Source: Streptomyces resistomycificus (GTDB lineage Bacteria; Actinomycetota; Actinomycetes; Streptomycetales; Streptomycetaceae). Taken from it: 64,000 bases of DNA. The translations under genes and the position numbers were made by a program. Positions 1 to 7,441 of the stretch are shown here, piece after piece; the stretch's first letter is position 1; each line of letters begins with the position of its first letter. The notes beneath the pieces are model-generated. The model had not been told where the DNA came from, searched no databases, and saw only the letters and a list, made by a program, of their open reading frames with translations. The DNA is taken from assembly GCF_001514265.1 (NCBI RefSeq), contig NZ_KQ949004.1:121323-185322 (forward strand). Reading direction: 5' to 3'.

Positions 1-1
1 C

Positions 2-49
2 GAGAACATGCTGGCCGGCAAGGGCGGCAGGGCGCTGGTCGTGTTCTGA
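2..49 (+). CDS. 3' end of an upstream gene (partial)
   Basis: Fifteen codons and a TGA stop run in from the left edge, reading ENMLAGKGGRALVVF. A C-terminus ending in a short hydrophobic strand after a Gly/Lys turn is common in medium-chain zinc alcohol dehydrogenases, but too little is visible to name the product. The reading frame is inferred only from the stop and the absence of another stop upstream. Confidence 0.4.
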   Translation, partial: ENMLAGKGGRALVVF

Positions 50-105
50 CCCGCACGGGGCTGCCCGGAGCGCTCGGTGCTCCGGGCAACCTTCGCGCCC
101 AACCG

Positions 106-134
106 TTGACCCCATACCGTCCGGTCAGTATGTT
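106..134 (+). promoter_or_regulatory. Promoter with embedded TetR-type operator
   Basis: TTGACC (106-111) and TATGTT (129-134) are separated by 17 bp and look like a housekeeping promoter about 40 bp before the start codon at 175. The spacer holds the imperfect palindrome ATACCGTCCGGTCAGTAT (114-131). The same box recurs at 16679-16696 and 22202-22219, so this transporter is probably co-regulated with those two operons. A repressor bound here would block RNA polymerase directly. Confidence 0.65.
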
Positions 135-174
135 CCGGGGATCGTCCCCACCGCACCCACCGGAGTGTGCACGC

Positions 175-1497
175 ATGGACACAGCACCACCCGCTCACCC
201 CGTCCCCACCACGGCCCTCCCCGAGGCCAACCGCCGCCGCGTGGCCACCGCGGCGGCGCTCGCCTCCGCCGTCGAGTGGTACGACTACTTCGTCTTCGGC
301 ATAGCCGCCGCCCTCGTCCTGGGCGACCTGTACTTCCCGGCGGGCAGCCCCACCGCCGGCGTCCTCGCCTCCTTCGCCACCTTCGCGGTCGGCTTCCTGG
401 CCCGTCCGCTCGGCGGCATCGTCGCCGGCCAGCTCGGTGACAAGCGCGGCCGCAAGCCCATGCTGGTCCTCGCGCTCACCCTCATGGGCCTGGCCACCAC
501 CGGCATCGGCCTGCTCCCGACGTACGACACGATCGGCGTCGCCGCCCCGATCCTGCTGGTCGCCCTGCGCGTCGTCCAGGGCGTCGCGGTCGGCGCGCAG
601 TGGGGCGGCGCCATGCTGCTGGCCACCGAGTACGCCCCCGAGGGCAAGCGCGGTGTCTACGGCAGCGTCGTCCAACTCGGCGTCCCCATCGGCGTGGTCA
701 CCGCCAACTCGGTGTTCCTGCTGGCCGGCGCGTTCACCACGGACGGCGAGTTCGCGGCCTGGGCCTGGCGGGTCCCGTTCCTCATCGGCCTGTTCGTGCT
801 GGTGCTCGCCTGGTACATCCACACCAAGGTCGAGGAGACCCCCGAGTTCCGGGAGGCCGAGAAGGCGCTGGCCGAGAAGGAGAAGTCCGAGCAGAGCTCC
901 CCGCTGCGCACGATCATGCGCGACCACCTCGGCACCGTCCTCTTGGCCGGCGGCTCCTTCGCCGTGAACACCGCGACCTTCTACATCCTCATCACCGGTG
1001 TCCTCGACTACACGACCCGCGAACTCGACATGAAGCGCGGCGCGGTGCTCACCGTCTCGCTCTGCGTCAGCCTCACCCAGCTGGTGCTGATCCCCGCCTC
1101 CGCGGCCCTCTCCGACCGGGTCGGCCGGATCCGGATCTACGCGTTCGGAGCGGCCGGCATCGCGCTGTGGGCCGTACCGATGTTCCTGCTGATCGACACC
1201 GGCTCGCTGCTGTGGCTCGCGGTGAGCACCTTCGTCGCCAGCTGCTTCCTCAGCATCATGTACGGACCGCAGGCAGCCCTGTTCGCCGAGCTGTTCACGC
1301 CGGAGATGCGGTACACCGGCGCCTCCCTCGGCTACCAGATCGCGGCCGTGTGCGGCGGCGGGCTCGCGCCCTTCGTGATGGTGCTGCTCCTGGAGACCAC
1401 CGGCACCTCGATGGCGGTGTCCGGCTACATCATCGGGCTGGCGGTGATCGCCCTGCTGTCCATCAAGGTCCTCGCGGACCGGGCCCGTTCACGCTGA
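175..1497 (+). CDS. MHS-type MFS transporter (organic acid:H+ symporter)
   Basis: Twelve-helix major facilitator of 440 residues. The first helix carries EWYDYFVFG (residues 34-42), the signature of the metabolite:H+ symporter branch (KgtP, ProP, ShiA relatives), and the loop between helices 2 and 3 carries GQLGDKRGRKPM. I chose ATG 175 because GGAG lies 9 bases upstream; an in-frame ATG at 106 lies inside the promoter. The substrate cannot be read from sequence. Its promoter box is shared with the acyl-CoA ligase/SDR and phosphotransferase/dehydrogenase operons, so uptake of an organic or fatty acid used by them is the best inference. The 3' end overlaps the convergent gene by 9 bp. Confidence 0.85.
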   Translation: MDTAPPAHPVPTTALPEANRRRVATAAALASAVEWYDYFVFGIAAALVLGDLYFPAGSPTAGVLASFATFAVGFLARPLGGIVAGQLGDKRGRKPMLVLALTLMGLATTGIGLLPTYDTIGVAAPILLVALRVVQGVAVGAQWGGAMLLATEYAPEGKRGVYGSVVQLGVPIGVVTANSVFLLAGAFTTDGEFAAWAWRVPFLIGLFVLVLAWYIHTKVEETPEFREAEKALAEKEKSEQSSPLRTIMRDHLGTVLLAGGSFAVNTATFYILITGVLDYTTRELDMKRGAVLTVSLCVSLTQLVLIPASAALSDRVGRIRIYAFGAAGIALWAVPMFLLIDTGSLLWLAVSTFVASCFLSIMYGPQAALFAELFTPEMRYTGASLGYQIAAVCGGGLAPFVMVLLLETTGTSMAVSGYIIGLAVIALLSIKVLADRARSR

Positions 1498-2445
1498 CGG
1501 CCCGGCCGCCTTCCCGGCCCGCGGCTCCGGTACCGCTCCCGGAGCCGCGGGCTTCGGCGTACGCGAGCGCGACACCGCCACGCCCGCCAGGCACAGCGCC
1601 CCGCCCGCCAGCGTGAGCAGCCCCGGCACCTCGCCGAGCGTCAGCCACGACATCAGGACGACCAGGGCGGGCACGGCGTACGTCGTCGCGCCCATCCGGC
1701 TGGCGGTCGTACGGGCCAGGGCGTACGCCCAGGTGGTGAAGGCCAGCGCGGTCGGGAACACGCCCAGGTAGACCATGTTGAGCGTCGCCGAGGCCGGTGC
1801 GTCGGCGGCCTCGTGCACGAGCTGACCGGCGAACGGCAGACAGATCACCGCGCCGACCAGGCACCCGAACGTCGTCACCTGCAACGCGCTGGCCCGGCCC
1901 AGAGCGGGCTTCTGCGCGACCACACCGCCCGCGTAGCCGACCGCGGCGAGCAGACACAGCGCCACACCGAGCACCGAGGACCCGCCCTCGCCCGACATGG
2001 ACAGACCGACCGTGACGGCACCCGCGAACGACACGGCCATCCCCGCGAGGAGTCGCGGCGGCATCGCGTCCTTGAGCAGTCGGGCGCCGAGCAGGGCGAT
2101 CAGGATCGGCCCGATGTTCACGACCAGGGCCGCGGTGCCGGCGTCCACCTGCTGCTCGCCCCAGTTCAGGGCCACCATGTAGAAGCCGAACCACAGCACC
2201 CCGGATATCGCGATCCCGCGCCACGCCGACCGCGGCGGCAACCCCTCCCGCCGCAGGAGACAGATCACCCCCAGCGTCAGGGCGCCGGCCAGCAGCCGGC
2301 CGAGCGCCAGCGCGCCCGGCGAGTACGCCCCACCCGCGCTGCGGATCGAGACGAAGGCGGACGCCCACAGCACCACGGTGACCGTGGCCGCACCGGCGGC
2401 GAGCAGTTCCGCGCGACGGGCGGGGGCGGACGGGGTGGTGTTCAT
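1489..2445 (-). CDS. EamA/DMT-family transporter
   Basis: 318-residue drug/metabolite transporter with ten predicted helices arranged as two EamA repeats; the first begins at VTVVLWASAFVSIRSAGG after a short polar N-terminus. Members export amino acids, cofactors or other small metabolites, and the substrate is unknown here. Two ATG codons lie in tandem (2448 and 2445); GGGAG is better spaced for 2445. It lies 76 bp downstream of an ArsR-type regulator on the same strand, which may control it. Its last codons overlap the convergent transporter gene. Confidence 0.8.
   Translation of the reverse strand: MNTTPSAPARRAELLAAGAATVTVVLWASAFVSIRSAGGAYSPGALALGRLLAGALTLGVICLLRREGLPPRSAWRGIAISGVLWFGFYMVALNWGEQQVDAGTAALVVNIGPILIALLGARLLKDAMPPRLLAGMAVSFAGAVTVGLSMSGEGGSSVLGVALCLLAAVGYAGGVVAQKPALGRASALQVTTFGCLVGAVICLPFAGQLVHEAADAPASATLNMVYLGVFPTALAFTTWAYALARTTASRMGATTYAVPALVVLMSWLTLGEVPGLLTLAGGALCLAGVAVSRSRTPKPAAPGAVPEPRAGKAAGPSA
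1518..1551. terminator. Inverted repeat after the MHS transporter gene
   Basis: A perfect 13-bp stem (1518-1530 with 1539-1551) closes an 8-base loop 21 bp past the transporter stop. It lies inside the C-terminal codons of the convergent DMT gene, so it would have to work as a terminator for the plus strand while encoding a Pro/Ala-rich tail on the other. There is no T tract, which is normal for Streptomyces. Confidence 0.5.
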
Positions 2446-2521
2446 CATGCTCCCGAGGCTAGGAGGGAAAGGGACGGGAAGCTCGCGGATTTCGGCCGGG
2501 GTGCCCCGGCCGGGGCGGGGT

Positions 2522-3244
2522 TCAGCACAGCGCCGCCACCTCGATCCCCAGCAGCCGCGACAGCGCCCGCTCACCCGTCGCCGTCACCTTCACCGCCCGC
2601 TCGGAGCCGATCCGCACGCACCAGCCGCGGTCCAGGGCGTGCCGGCACAGGGCCGCGCCCGCGACGCCCGCGAGGTGGGGGCGGCGCTCGGTCCAGTCGA
2701 GGCAGGCGCGGGCCAGCGGGCGGCGGCTCGTGCGGTCGAGGCCGATGCCGTTCGTGTCGAACCAGGCGATGCCGGTGTCGGTGAGCGCGAACCCGGTGTC
2801 CTGCCGCAGCAGCTCACGCCCGGTCAGCGCGTCGGTGACCGCGATGCCGAGCCGCCCGGCGAGATGGTCGTAGCAGGTGCGGCCCCGGGCCATCGCGGAC
2901 CCGGCGCCGGCCTCCCGCAGGTTGCGCGGCCGCGCGGCCACCTCCGGCCCGGTCTGTGCGGCCAGGTCCTCCACCAGCTGGGCGGCCCGCGCGTCGGCCA
3001 GCCGTACGTACCGGTGCCGTCCCTGCCGTTCCTCGGCGAGCAGCCCGCCCGCGACGAGCTTGTGCAGGTGTTCGCTCACCGTCGAGGCGGCGACACCCGC
3101 GTGCCGCGCCAGCTCACCGGCCGTCCACGCCCGCCCGTCGAGCAGCGCGAGCAGGCACGCCGCCCGGGTCTCGTCGGCGATCAGTCCGGCGAGGCGGGCC
3201 AGCCGCGCCGCCCGCGCGTCCTTCGTGGTCATGCGGTCCAGCAT
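2522..3244 (-). CDS. ArsR-family winged-helix regulator
   Basis: 240 residues. An N-terminal winged helix spans about residues 12-95, with recognition helix VAASTVSEHLHKLVAGGLL and wing RQGRHRYVRLAD; the C-terminal half (about 110-240) is a second, uncharacterised region found in long ArsR-like proteins. The usual CxC metal-binding motif of metallosensors is absent from the helix region, so the ligand is unlikely to be a classical thiol-bound metal. Two starts are possible (3244, or ATG 3232); neither has a strong ribosome site. The adjacent DMT exporter is its likely target. Confidence 0.75.
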   Translation of the reverse strand: MLDRMTTKDARAARLARLAGLIADETRAACLLALLDGRAWTAGELARHAGVAASTVSEHLHKLVAGGLLAEERQGRHRYVRLADARAAQLVEDLAAQTGPEVAARPRNLREAGAGSAMARGRTCYDHLAGRLGIAVTDALTGRELLRQDTGFALTDTGIAWFDTNGIGLDRTSRRPLARACLDWTERRPHLAGVAGAALCRHALDRGWCVRIGSERAVKVTATGERALSRLLGIEVAALC

Positions 3245-3278
3245 GGGACACGGACGGTTCGGCGCCGGCCGAAGTGTC

Positions 3279-3920
3279 CTAGGACGCCCGCCGGACCTGC
3301 TCGTACTGCTGCGCCAGCCCGTCCAGCAGCGCGGTCAGCCCCGTCTCGAAGGCCCGCTCGTCGATCTTCTCCTGCTGCTCGGCGAGCAGGTGGGCCTGCC
3401 CGAGGTGCGGGTAGTCGGCGGGGTCGTACGCGCTCGCGTCGTCCACGAAGCCGCCGGCGAAGGAGCCGAGCGCGGAGCCCATGACGAAGTACCGCATCAG
3501 CGCGCCGATCGAGGTGGCCTGAGCCGGGGGCCAGCCCGCGTCGACCATCGCGCCGTACACCGCGTCGGCGAGGCGGAGGCCGGCCGGGCGGCGCCCGGGG
3601 CCGCGGGCCAGCACCGGGACGATGTTCGGGTGGTCGCGCAGCGCGGCCCGGTAGGAGATCGCCCAGTCGTGCAAGGCGGTCCGCCAGTCCCGGCCGGCCT
3701 CGAACATCGACAGGTCGACCTGTGCGCTCACCGAGTCCGCGACCGCCTCCAGGATCTCGTCCTTGGTGCGAAAGTGGTTGTACAGAGAGGGCCCGCTGAC
3801 CCCCAGCTCGGCGGCGAGCCGACGCGTGGAGACGGCAGCCAGGCCCTCCGCGTCCACGAGCACACGAGCCGTCCCGACGATCCGGTCGGTGCTCAGGAGG
3901 GGCTTGCGCGGTCGGGCCAT
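3279..3920 (-). CDS. TetR-family transcriptional regulator
   Basis: 213 residues. The N-terminal helix-turn-helix includes STRRLAAELGVSGPSLYNHF followed by RTKDEILEAV, the classical TetR signature; the rest is an all-helical ligand-binding domain. ATG 3920 gives MARPRKPLL; an ATG at 3929 is also possible and no good ribosome site precedes either. It is divergent from an acyl-CoA dehydrogenase gene and the gap holds the palindrome TAGCAGTGCTA, so it probably represses both itself and that gene in response to an acyl-CoA or related ligand. Confidence 0.8.
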   Translation of the reverse strand: MARPRKPLLSTDRIVGTARVLVDAEGLAAVSTRRLAAELGVSGPSLYNHFRTKDEILEAVADSVSAQVDLSMFEAGRDWRTALHDWAISYRAALRDHPNIVPVLARGPGRRPAGLRLADAVYGAMVDAGWPPAQATSIGALMRYFVMGSALGSFAGGFVDDASAYDPADYPHLGQAHLLAEQQEKIDERAFETGLTALLDGLAQQYEQVRRAS

Positions 3921-3949
3921 GGCGCACATAGTAGGGCGGGGACAGAAAC

Positions 3950-3960
3950 TAGCAGTGCTA
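3950..3960. promoter_or_regulatory. Candidate TetR operator TAGCA-G-TGCTA
   Basis: A perfect 5-1-5 inverted repeat in an AT-rich pocket between the divergent TetR gene (start 3920) and the acyl-CoA dehydrogenase gene (start 3998). Position and symmetry are typical of an operator for the neighbouring repressor. It is short, so binding is an inference. Confidence 0.5.
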
Positions 3961-3997
3961 ATTTAAAGGTACGGCCTTCAAGTGGGGTGGACTAGGC

Positions 3998-5149
3998 GTG
4001 AACCTGGAGCTCAGCGAGGAGCAGACTGCCATGCGGCAGCTCGCGAAGGACTTCGTGGACCGGGAGATCGCACCGCACGTCATCGCCTGGGACCGCGCCG
4101 AGGAGGTCGACCGCTCGATCGTGAGGAAGCTCGGCGAGGTCGGCTTCCTGGGGCTGACCATCGACGAGGAGTACGGCGGCTCGGGCGGCGACCACCTCGC
4201 GTACTGCCTGGTCACCGAGGAGCTCGGCCGCGGTGACTCGTCCGTGCGCGGGATCGTCTCCGTCTCGCTGGGGCTGGTCGCCAAGACGATCGCCGCCCGG
4301 GGGAGCGAGGAGCAGAAGCGGCGGTGGCTGCCGGGGCTGACCTCCGGCGCGTACGTCGGCTGCTTCGGCCTCACCGAGCCGGGCACCGGGTCCGACGCCG
4401 GCAACCTGACCACGCGGGCCGTGCGCGAGGGCGACGAGTACGTCCTCAACGGCACCAAGATGTTCATCACGAACGGCACCTGGGCCGACGTGGTGCTCCT
4501 GTTCGCCCGCTCCACCGACGCTCCCGGCCACCGGGGCGTCTCCGCCTTCCTCGTCCCGGCCGACACCCCCGGCCTGACCCGCCGCACCATCCACGGCAAG
4601 CTCGGCCTGCGCGGCCAGGCGACCGCGGAACTGGTCCTTCAGGACGTCCGCGTGCCCGCCTCCGCGATGCTGGGCGAGGAGGGCAAGGGCTTCTCGGTCG
4701 CCATGTCGGCCCTGGCCAAGGGCCGGATGTCGGTGGCGGCGGGCTGCGTCGGCATCGCCCAGGCCGCGCTGGACGTGGCGGTCCGGTACGCGGGGGAGCG
4801 CGAACAGTTCGGGAAGACCATCGCCCACCACCAGCTCGTCCAGGAGCTGATCAGTGACATCGCCGTCGACGTGGACGCGGCCCGCCTGCTGACCTGGCGG
4901 GTCGCCGATCTCGTCGACCGCGGCCTGCCCTTCGCCACCGAGTCCTCCAAGGCCAAGCTCTTCGCCTCGGAGGCGGCGGTGCGCGCCGCGAACAACGCCC
5001 TGCAGGTCTTCGGCGGCTACGGCTACATCGACGAGTACCCGGCGGGCAAACTCCTCAGGGACGCCCGCGTGATGACCCTCTACGAGGGCACGAGCCAGAT
5101 CCAGAAGCTGGTCATCGGGCGGGCGCTGACGGGGGTCTCGGCCTTCTGA
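3998..5149 (+). CDS. Acyl-CoA dehydrogenase
   Basis: 383-residue FAD enzyme that introduces the trans-2 double bond into acyl-CoA. Visible marks: the N-terminal helical domain starting NLELSEEQTAMRQLAKDF, the FAD loop CFGLTEPGTGSDAGN, the middle beta domain with LNGTKMFITNG, and the C-terminal YEGTSQIQ in which Glu363 is the expected catalytic base of the short-chain/butyryl type. It is of normal length. The GTG start follows GGGGTGG. It stands alone behind its own candidate operator, divergent from a TetR gene. Chain length or branched-chain preference cannot be told. Confidence 0.9.
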   Translation: MNLELSEEQTAMRQLAKDFVDREIAPHVIAWDRAEEVDRSIVRKLGEVGFLGLTIDEEYGGSGGDHLAYCLVTEELGRGDSSVRGIVSVSLGLVAKTIAARGSEEQKRRWLPGLTSGAYVGCFGLTEPGTGSDAGNLTTRAVREGDEYVLNGTKMFITNGTWADVVLLFARSTDAPGHRGVSAFLVPADTPGLTRRTIHGKLGLRGQATAELVLQDVRVPASAMLGEEGKGFSVAMSALAKGRMSVAAGCVGIAQAALDVAVRYAGEREQFGKTIAHHQLVQELISDIAVDVDAARLLTWRVADLVDRGLPFATESSKAKLFASEAAVRAANNALQVFGGYGYIDEYPAGKLLRDARVMTLYEGTSQIQKLVIGRALTGVSAF

Positions 5150-5209
5150 GTACCCGTCCTGAGTACTTCGACGGATGTGGCGCGGGCCATGTCCGTCGAT
5201 TCTTTTCCC

Positions 5210-5497
5210 ATGAGTGAGACACAGGTCAAGCAGCAGAGCACGGCGGCCTTCTACGGCCAGGCCGTCGCCTCGTTCGCGGTCGCCATGGCGGCCACCACCG
5301 TCGGCATCTACAACCTCCAGGGCGACGCGTGGGTGCGCGGCTTCCTCGCGATCGCCGTCCTGTACCTGGTGACCTCCACCTTCACCCTGGCCAAGGTGAT
5401 CCGGGACCGTCAGGAGGCGGGCCAGATCGTCAGCAGGGTCGACCAGGCCCGGCTGGAGAAGCTGCTCGCCGAGCACGACCCCTTCGAGAAGCTCTGA
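5210..5497 (+). CDS. YiaA/YiaB-type two-helix membrane protein
   Basis: 95 residues from ATG 5210; in-frame GTG 5177 and ATG 5189 could add 7-11 residues, and no start has a convincing ribosome site. Two hydrophobic segments (FYGQAVASFAVAMAATTVGI and GFLAIAVLYLVTSTFTLAKV) match the YiaAB two-helix domain, followed by a charged cytoplasmic tail. The function of the family is unknown. It lies 60 bp behind the acyl-CoA dehydrogenase gene, so read-through is possible. Confidence 0.7.
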   Translation: MSETQVKQQSTAAFYGQAVASFAVAMAATTVGIYNLQGDAWVRGFLAIAVLYLVTSTFTLAKVIRDRQEAGQIVSRVDQARLEKLLAEHDPFEKL

Positions 5498-5509
5498 GCC
5501 GCGGGCGGG

Positions 5510-5533
5510 CCGGGCGGACCCGGGCCCGCCCGG
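5510..5533 (+). terminator. Hairpin after the YiaA/B-like gene
   Basis: Stem CCGGGCGG (5510-5517) pairs with CCGCCCGG (5526-5533) around an 8-base loop, 12 bp past the stop codon and just before the next promoter. Probably a terminator separating the two transcription units. Confidence 0.45.
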
Positions 5534-5543
5534 ACCAGCAGGC

Positions 5544-5557
5544 TAAGCGCTCGCTCA
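5544..5557. promoter_or_regulatory. Candidate operator of the 5604 TetR gene
   Basis: TAAGCGCTCGCTCA is an imperfect palindrome just upstream of a probable -10 (TATGGT, 5568-5573) of the TetR gene. A close relative, TAAGCGACTGCTTA, lies in front of the MaoC gene at 6758-6771. The pair suggests one repressor acting on both promoters. Confidence 0.55.
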
Positions 5558-5603
5558 CCTTCAACGGTATGGTGTGGGTCGTGCCAGTGGAGAGGGGCCA
5601 GTG

Positions 5604-6227
5604 ATGAGTACGGCGGAGGAGACGGCCGACGGCCAGACGTCGGCGTGGGGCGAGGTGACGCCCGACGCGGCCCGGCGACTGCTCGTCGCCGCGGTGGAGG
5701 CCTTCGCCGAGCGCGGCTACCACGCCACGACGACCCGTGACATCGCGGGTCGGGCCGGCATGAGCCCGGCCGCGCTCTACATCCACTACAAGACCAAGGA
5801 AGAACTCCTCCACCGCATCAGCAGGATCGGCCACGCGAAGGCCCTGGAGATCCTGCGGGTGGCGGCCCGGGGCGAGGGCACCGCGACCGAGCGTCTCGCC
5901 GACGCGGTCAGCTCCTTCGTCCGCTGGCACGCGGGCGGCCGCACCACCGCACGTGTCGTGCAGTACGAACTCGACTCCCTCGGCCCCGACGCCCGCGCCG
6001 AGATCCTCGCGCTGCGCCGCCAGTGCGACGCCGAGGTGCGCGCGATCATCGAGGACGGCGTGGCGTCCGGCGAGTTCGACGTCCTGGACGTCAAGGGCAC
6101 CACCCTCGCCGTGCTGTCCCTGTGTATCGACGTGGCCCGCTGGTTCAGCCTCGACGGCCCCTGGACGCCCGACGAGGTCGGCGCGCTCTACGCCGACCTC
6201 GTGCTGCGGATGGTGGGGGTCGGGTAG
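5604..6227 (+). CDS. TetR-family regulator (acyl-CoA related)
   Basis: 207 residues from ATG 5604, chosen because AGAGGGG lies 7 bases upstream. The N-terminal DNA-binding domain contains ATTTRDIAGRAGMSPAALYI with HYKTKEELL; the C-terminal part resembles TetR proteins that sense acyl chains. It faces the MaoC-family hydratase gene tail to tail, and the two promoters carry related palindromes. The likely role is autoregulation plus control of the hydratase. Confidence 0.82.
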   Translation: MSTAEETADGQTSAWGEVTPDAARRLLVAAVEAFAERGYHATTTRDIAGRAGMSPAALYIHYKTKEELLHRISRIGHAKALEILRVAARGEGTATERLADAVSSFVRWHAGGRTTARVVQYELDSLGPDARAEILALRRQCDAEVRAIIEDGVASGEFDVLDVKGTTLAVLSLCIDVARWFSLDGPWTPDEVGALYADLVLRMVGVG

Positions 6228-6272
6228 GCGCCGGTCGTCACGGGGTGGGCGTACCGGGCCGCCGGTCCGGGC

Positions 6273-6734
6273 CTAGAAGTAGTAGCGGGACACCGACTCC
6301 GCGACGCACACCGGCTTGTCGCCGCCGTCGCGCTCCAGGGTGAACGCGACGGCCACCTGCACGCCGCCGGCCACGTCCTCGACGCCGGTGATCCGCGCGG
6401 TGGCGCGCAGACGGGAGCCGACCGGGACGGGGGCGGGGAAACGTACCTTGTTGGTGCCGTAGTTGACGCCCATCTTCACGCCCTCGACCTTGATCAGCTG
6501 CGGTCCGAACAGCGGCAGCAGCGACAGGGTGAGGTAGCCGTGCGCGATGGTCGTGCCGAAGGGCCCCGCGGCCGCCTTCTCCGGGTCCACGTGGATCCAC
6601 TGGTGGTCGCCGGTCGCCTCGGCGAACAGGTCGATCCGCTTCTGGTCGACCTCCAGCCAGTCGGTGTGTCCCAGCTGCTCGCCCACCGCCGCCTTCAGGT
6701 CGTCCGCGCCCGTGAAGATCCTCGGCTCTGCCAT
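6273..6734 (-). CDS. MaoC-family (R)-specific enoyl-CoA hydratase
   Basis: 153-residue hot-dog-fold protein. The hydratase-2 motif ATGDHQWIHVDPEKAAAG (about residues 40-57) supplies the catalytic Asp and His, followed by AHGYLTLSLL. Members hydrate trans-2-enoyl-CoA to (R)-3-hydroxyacyl-CoA in fatty-acid or branched-chain metabolism. ATG 6734 is preceded by GAGGAGG. The gene is divergent from soxR, with the palindrome 6757-6772 just upstream of the start. Confidence 0.87.
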   Translation of the reverse strand: MAEPRIFTGADDLKAAVGEQLGHTDWLEVDQKRIDLFAEATGDHQWIHVDPEKAAAGPFGTTIAHGYLTLSLLPLFGPQLIKVEGVKMGVNYGTNKVRFPAPVPVGSRLRATARITGVEDVAGGVQVAVAFTLERDGGDKPVCVAESVSRYYF

Positions 6735-6756
6735 GTCCCGGCCTCCTCGCACTAGT

Positions 6757-6772
6757 CTAAGCGACTGCTTAG
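6757..6772. promoter_or_regulatory. Palindrome CTAAGC-GACT-GCTTAG before the MaoC gene
   Basis: A perfect 6-4-6 inverted repeat 23 bp upstream of the hydratase start. Its core matches the box in front of the 5604 TetR gene in 10 of 14 positions. Best read as the operator through which that regulator controls the hydratase. Confidence 0.6.
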
Positions 6773-6837
6773 CATGGTCGGCCGTGGACCTCATGTCAAC
6801 GGACGGGGGCCGAAGCGGGGTGGGTAGGCTTCGAGGG

Positions 6838-7311
6838 GTGCCCCAGATTCACGAGAAGATCCACGAGCTCACGGTCGGCCAGCTCGCCGCGCGCAGCGGC
6901 GCCGCCGTCTCCGCCCTGCACTTCTACGAGTCCAAGGGCCTGATCAGCAGCCGCCGCACCACGGGCAACCAGCGCCGCTACTCACGGGACACCCTGCGCC
7001 GGGTCGCCTTCGTCCGTGCGGCCCAGCGTGTGGGCATCCCTCTCGCCACGATCCGTGAGGCTCTCGCCGAGCTCCCCGAGGAGCGCACCCCCACCCACGA
7101 GGACTGGGCCCGTCTCTCCGAGGCCTGGCGCTCCGAACTGGACGAGCGCATCAAGCAGCTCAACCGTCTGAGGGACCACCTCACCGACTGCATCGGCTGC
7201 GGCTGCCTCTCCCTCGACACCTGCGTCCTGTCCAACCCGGACGACGTGTTCGGCGATCGGCTGACGGGTTCGAGGCTGATGGCGGAGCAGCGCCGGGACC
7301 GACTGGGGTAG
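6838..7311 (+). CDS. soxR: SoxR, redox-sensing MerR-family regulator
   Basis: 157 residues. The MerR winged helix (LTVGQLAARSGAAVSALHFY) is followed by a dimerisation helix and the cluster-binding motif C-IG-C-G-C-LSLDT-C, with cysteines 118, 121, 123 and 129. These hold the [2Fe-2S] cluster that senses redox-cycling compounds. In Streptomyces, SoxR responds to endogenous antibiotics such as actinorhodin rather than to superoxide alone (known for S. coelicolor). GTG 6838 is tight behind GAGGG; an upstream ATG at 6793 would add 15 residues. The terminal codons fall in a tandem repeat that continues past the stop. Confidence 0.92.
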   Translation: MPQIHEKIHELTVGQLAARSGAAVSALHFYESKGLISSRRTTGNQRRYSRDTLRRVAFVRAAQRVGIPLATIREALAELPEERTPTHEDWARLSEAWRSELDERIKQLNRLRDHLTDCIGCGCLSLDTCVLSNPDDVFGDRLTGSRLMAEQRRDRLG

Positions 7312-7413
7312 CGGCGGGACCGACTGGGGTAGCGGCGGGACCGCCAGAGGTGGCGCCGGAACGGCCAGGGGCAGCGGCGGGACCCCAGGGGTAGCGGCGG
7401 GACCGCCTGTGGT
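7289..7413 (+). repeat. Six-copy 21-bp tandem repeat
   Basis: Six units of about AGCGGCGGGACCGACTGGGGT occupy 7289-7309, 7310-7330, 7331-7351, 7352-7372, 7373-7392 (20 bp) and 7393-7413. Units 1 and 2 differ at one base; the others are more degenerate. The array starts inside the last codons of soxR, encodes its C-terminal Arg-Arg-Asp-Arg-Leu-Gly and runs into the terminator. The unit length is a multiple of three, but only the first copy is translated. Confidence 0.85.
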
Positions 7414-7425
7414 GGCGGTCCCGCC
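7396..7425. terminator. Bidirectional terminator, soxR / RNA ligase
   Basis: GGCGGGACCGCC (7396-7407) and GGCGGTCCCGCC (7414-7425) form a perfect 12-bp stem with a 6-base loop between the convergent soxR and RNA-ligase genes. The left arm is the last unit of the 21-bp tandem array. Confidence 0.75.
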
Positions 7426-7441
7426 GGCCCGGCTGCGGCCC

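Noticed and set aside
7289..7413. CRISPR-like array
   Set aside because: The units are directly tandem with no unique spacers and no cas genes, so it is a tandem repeat.
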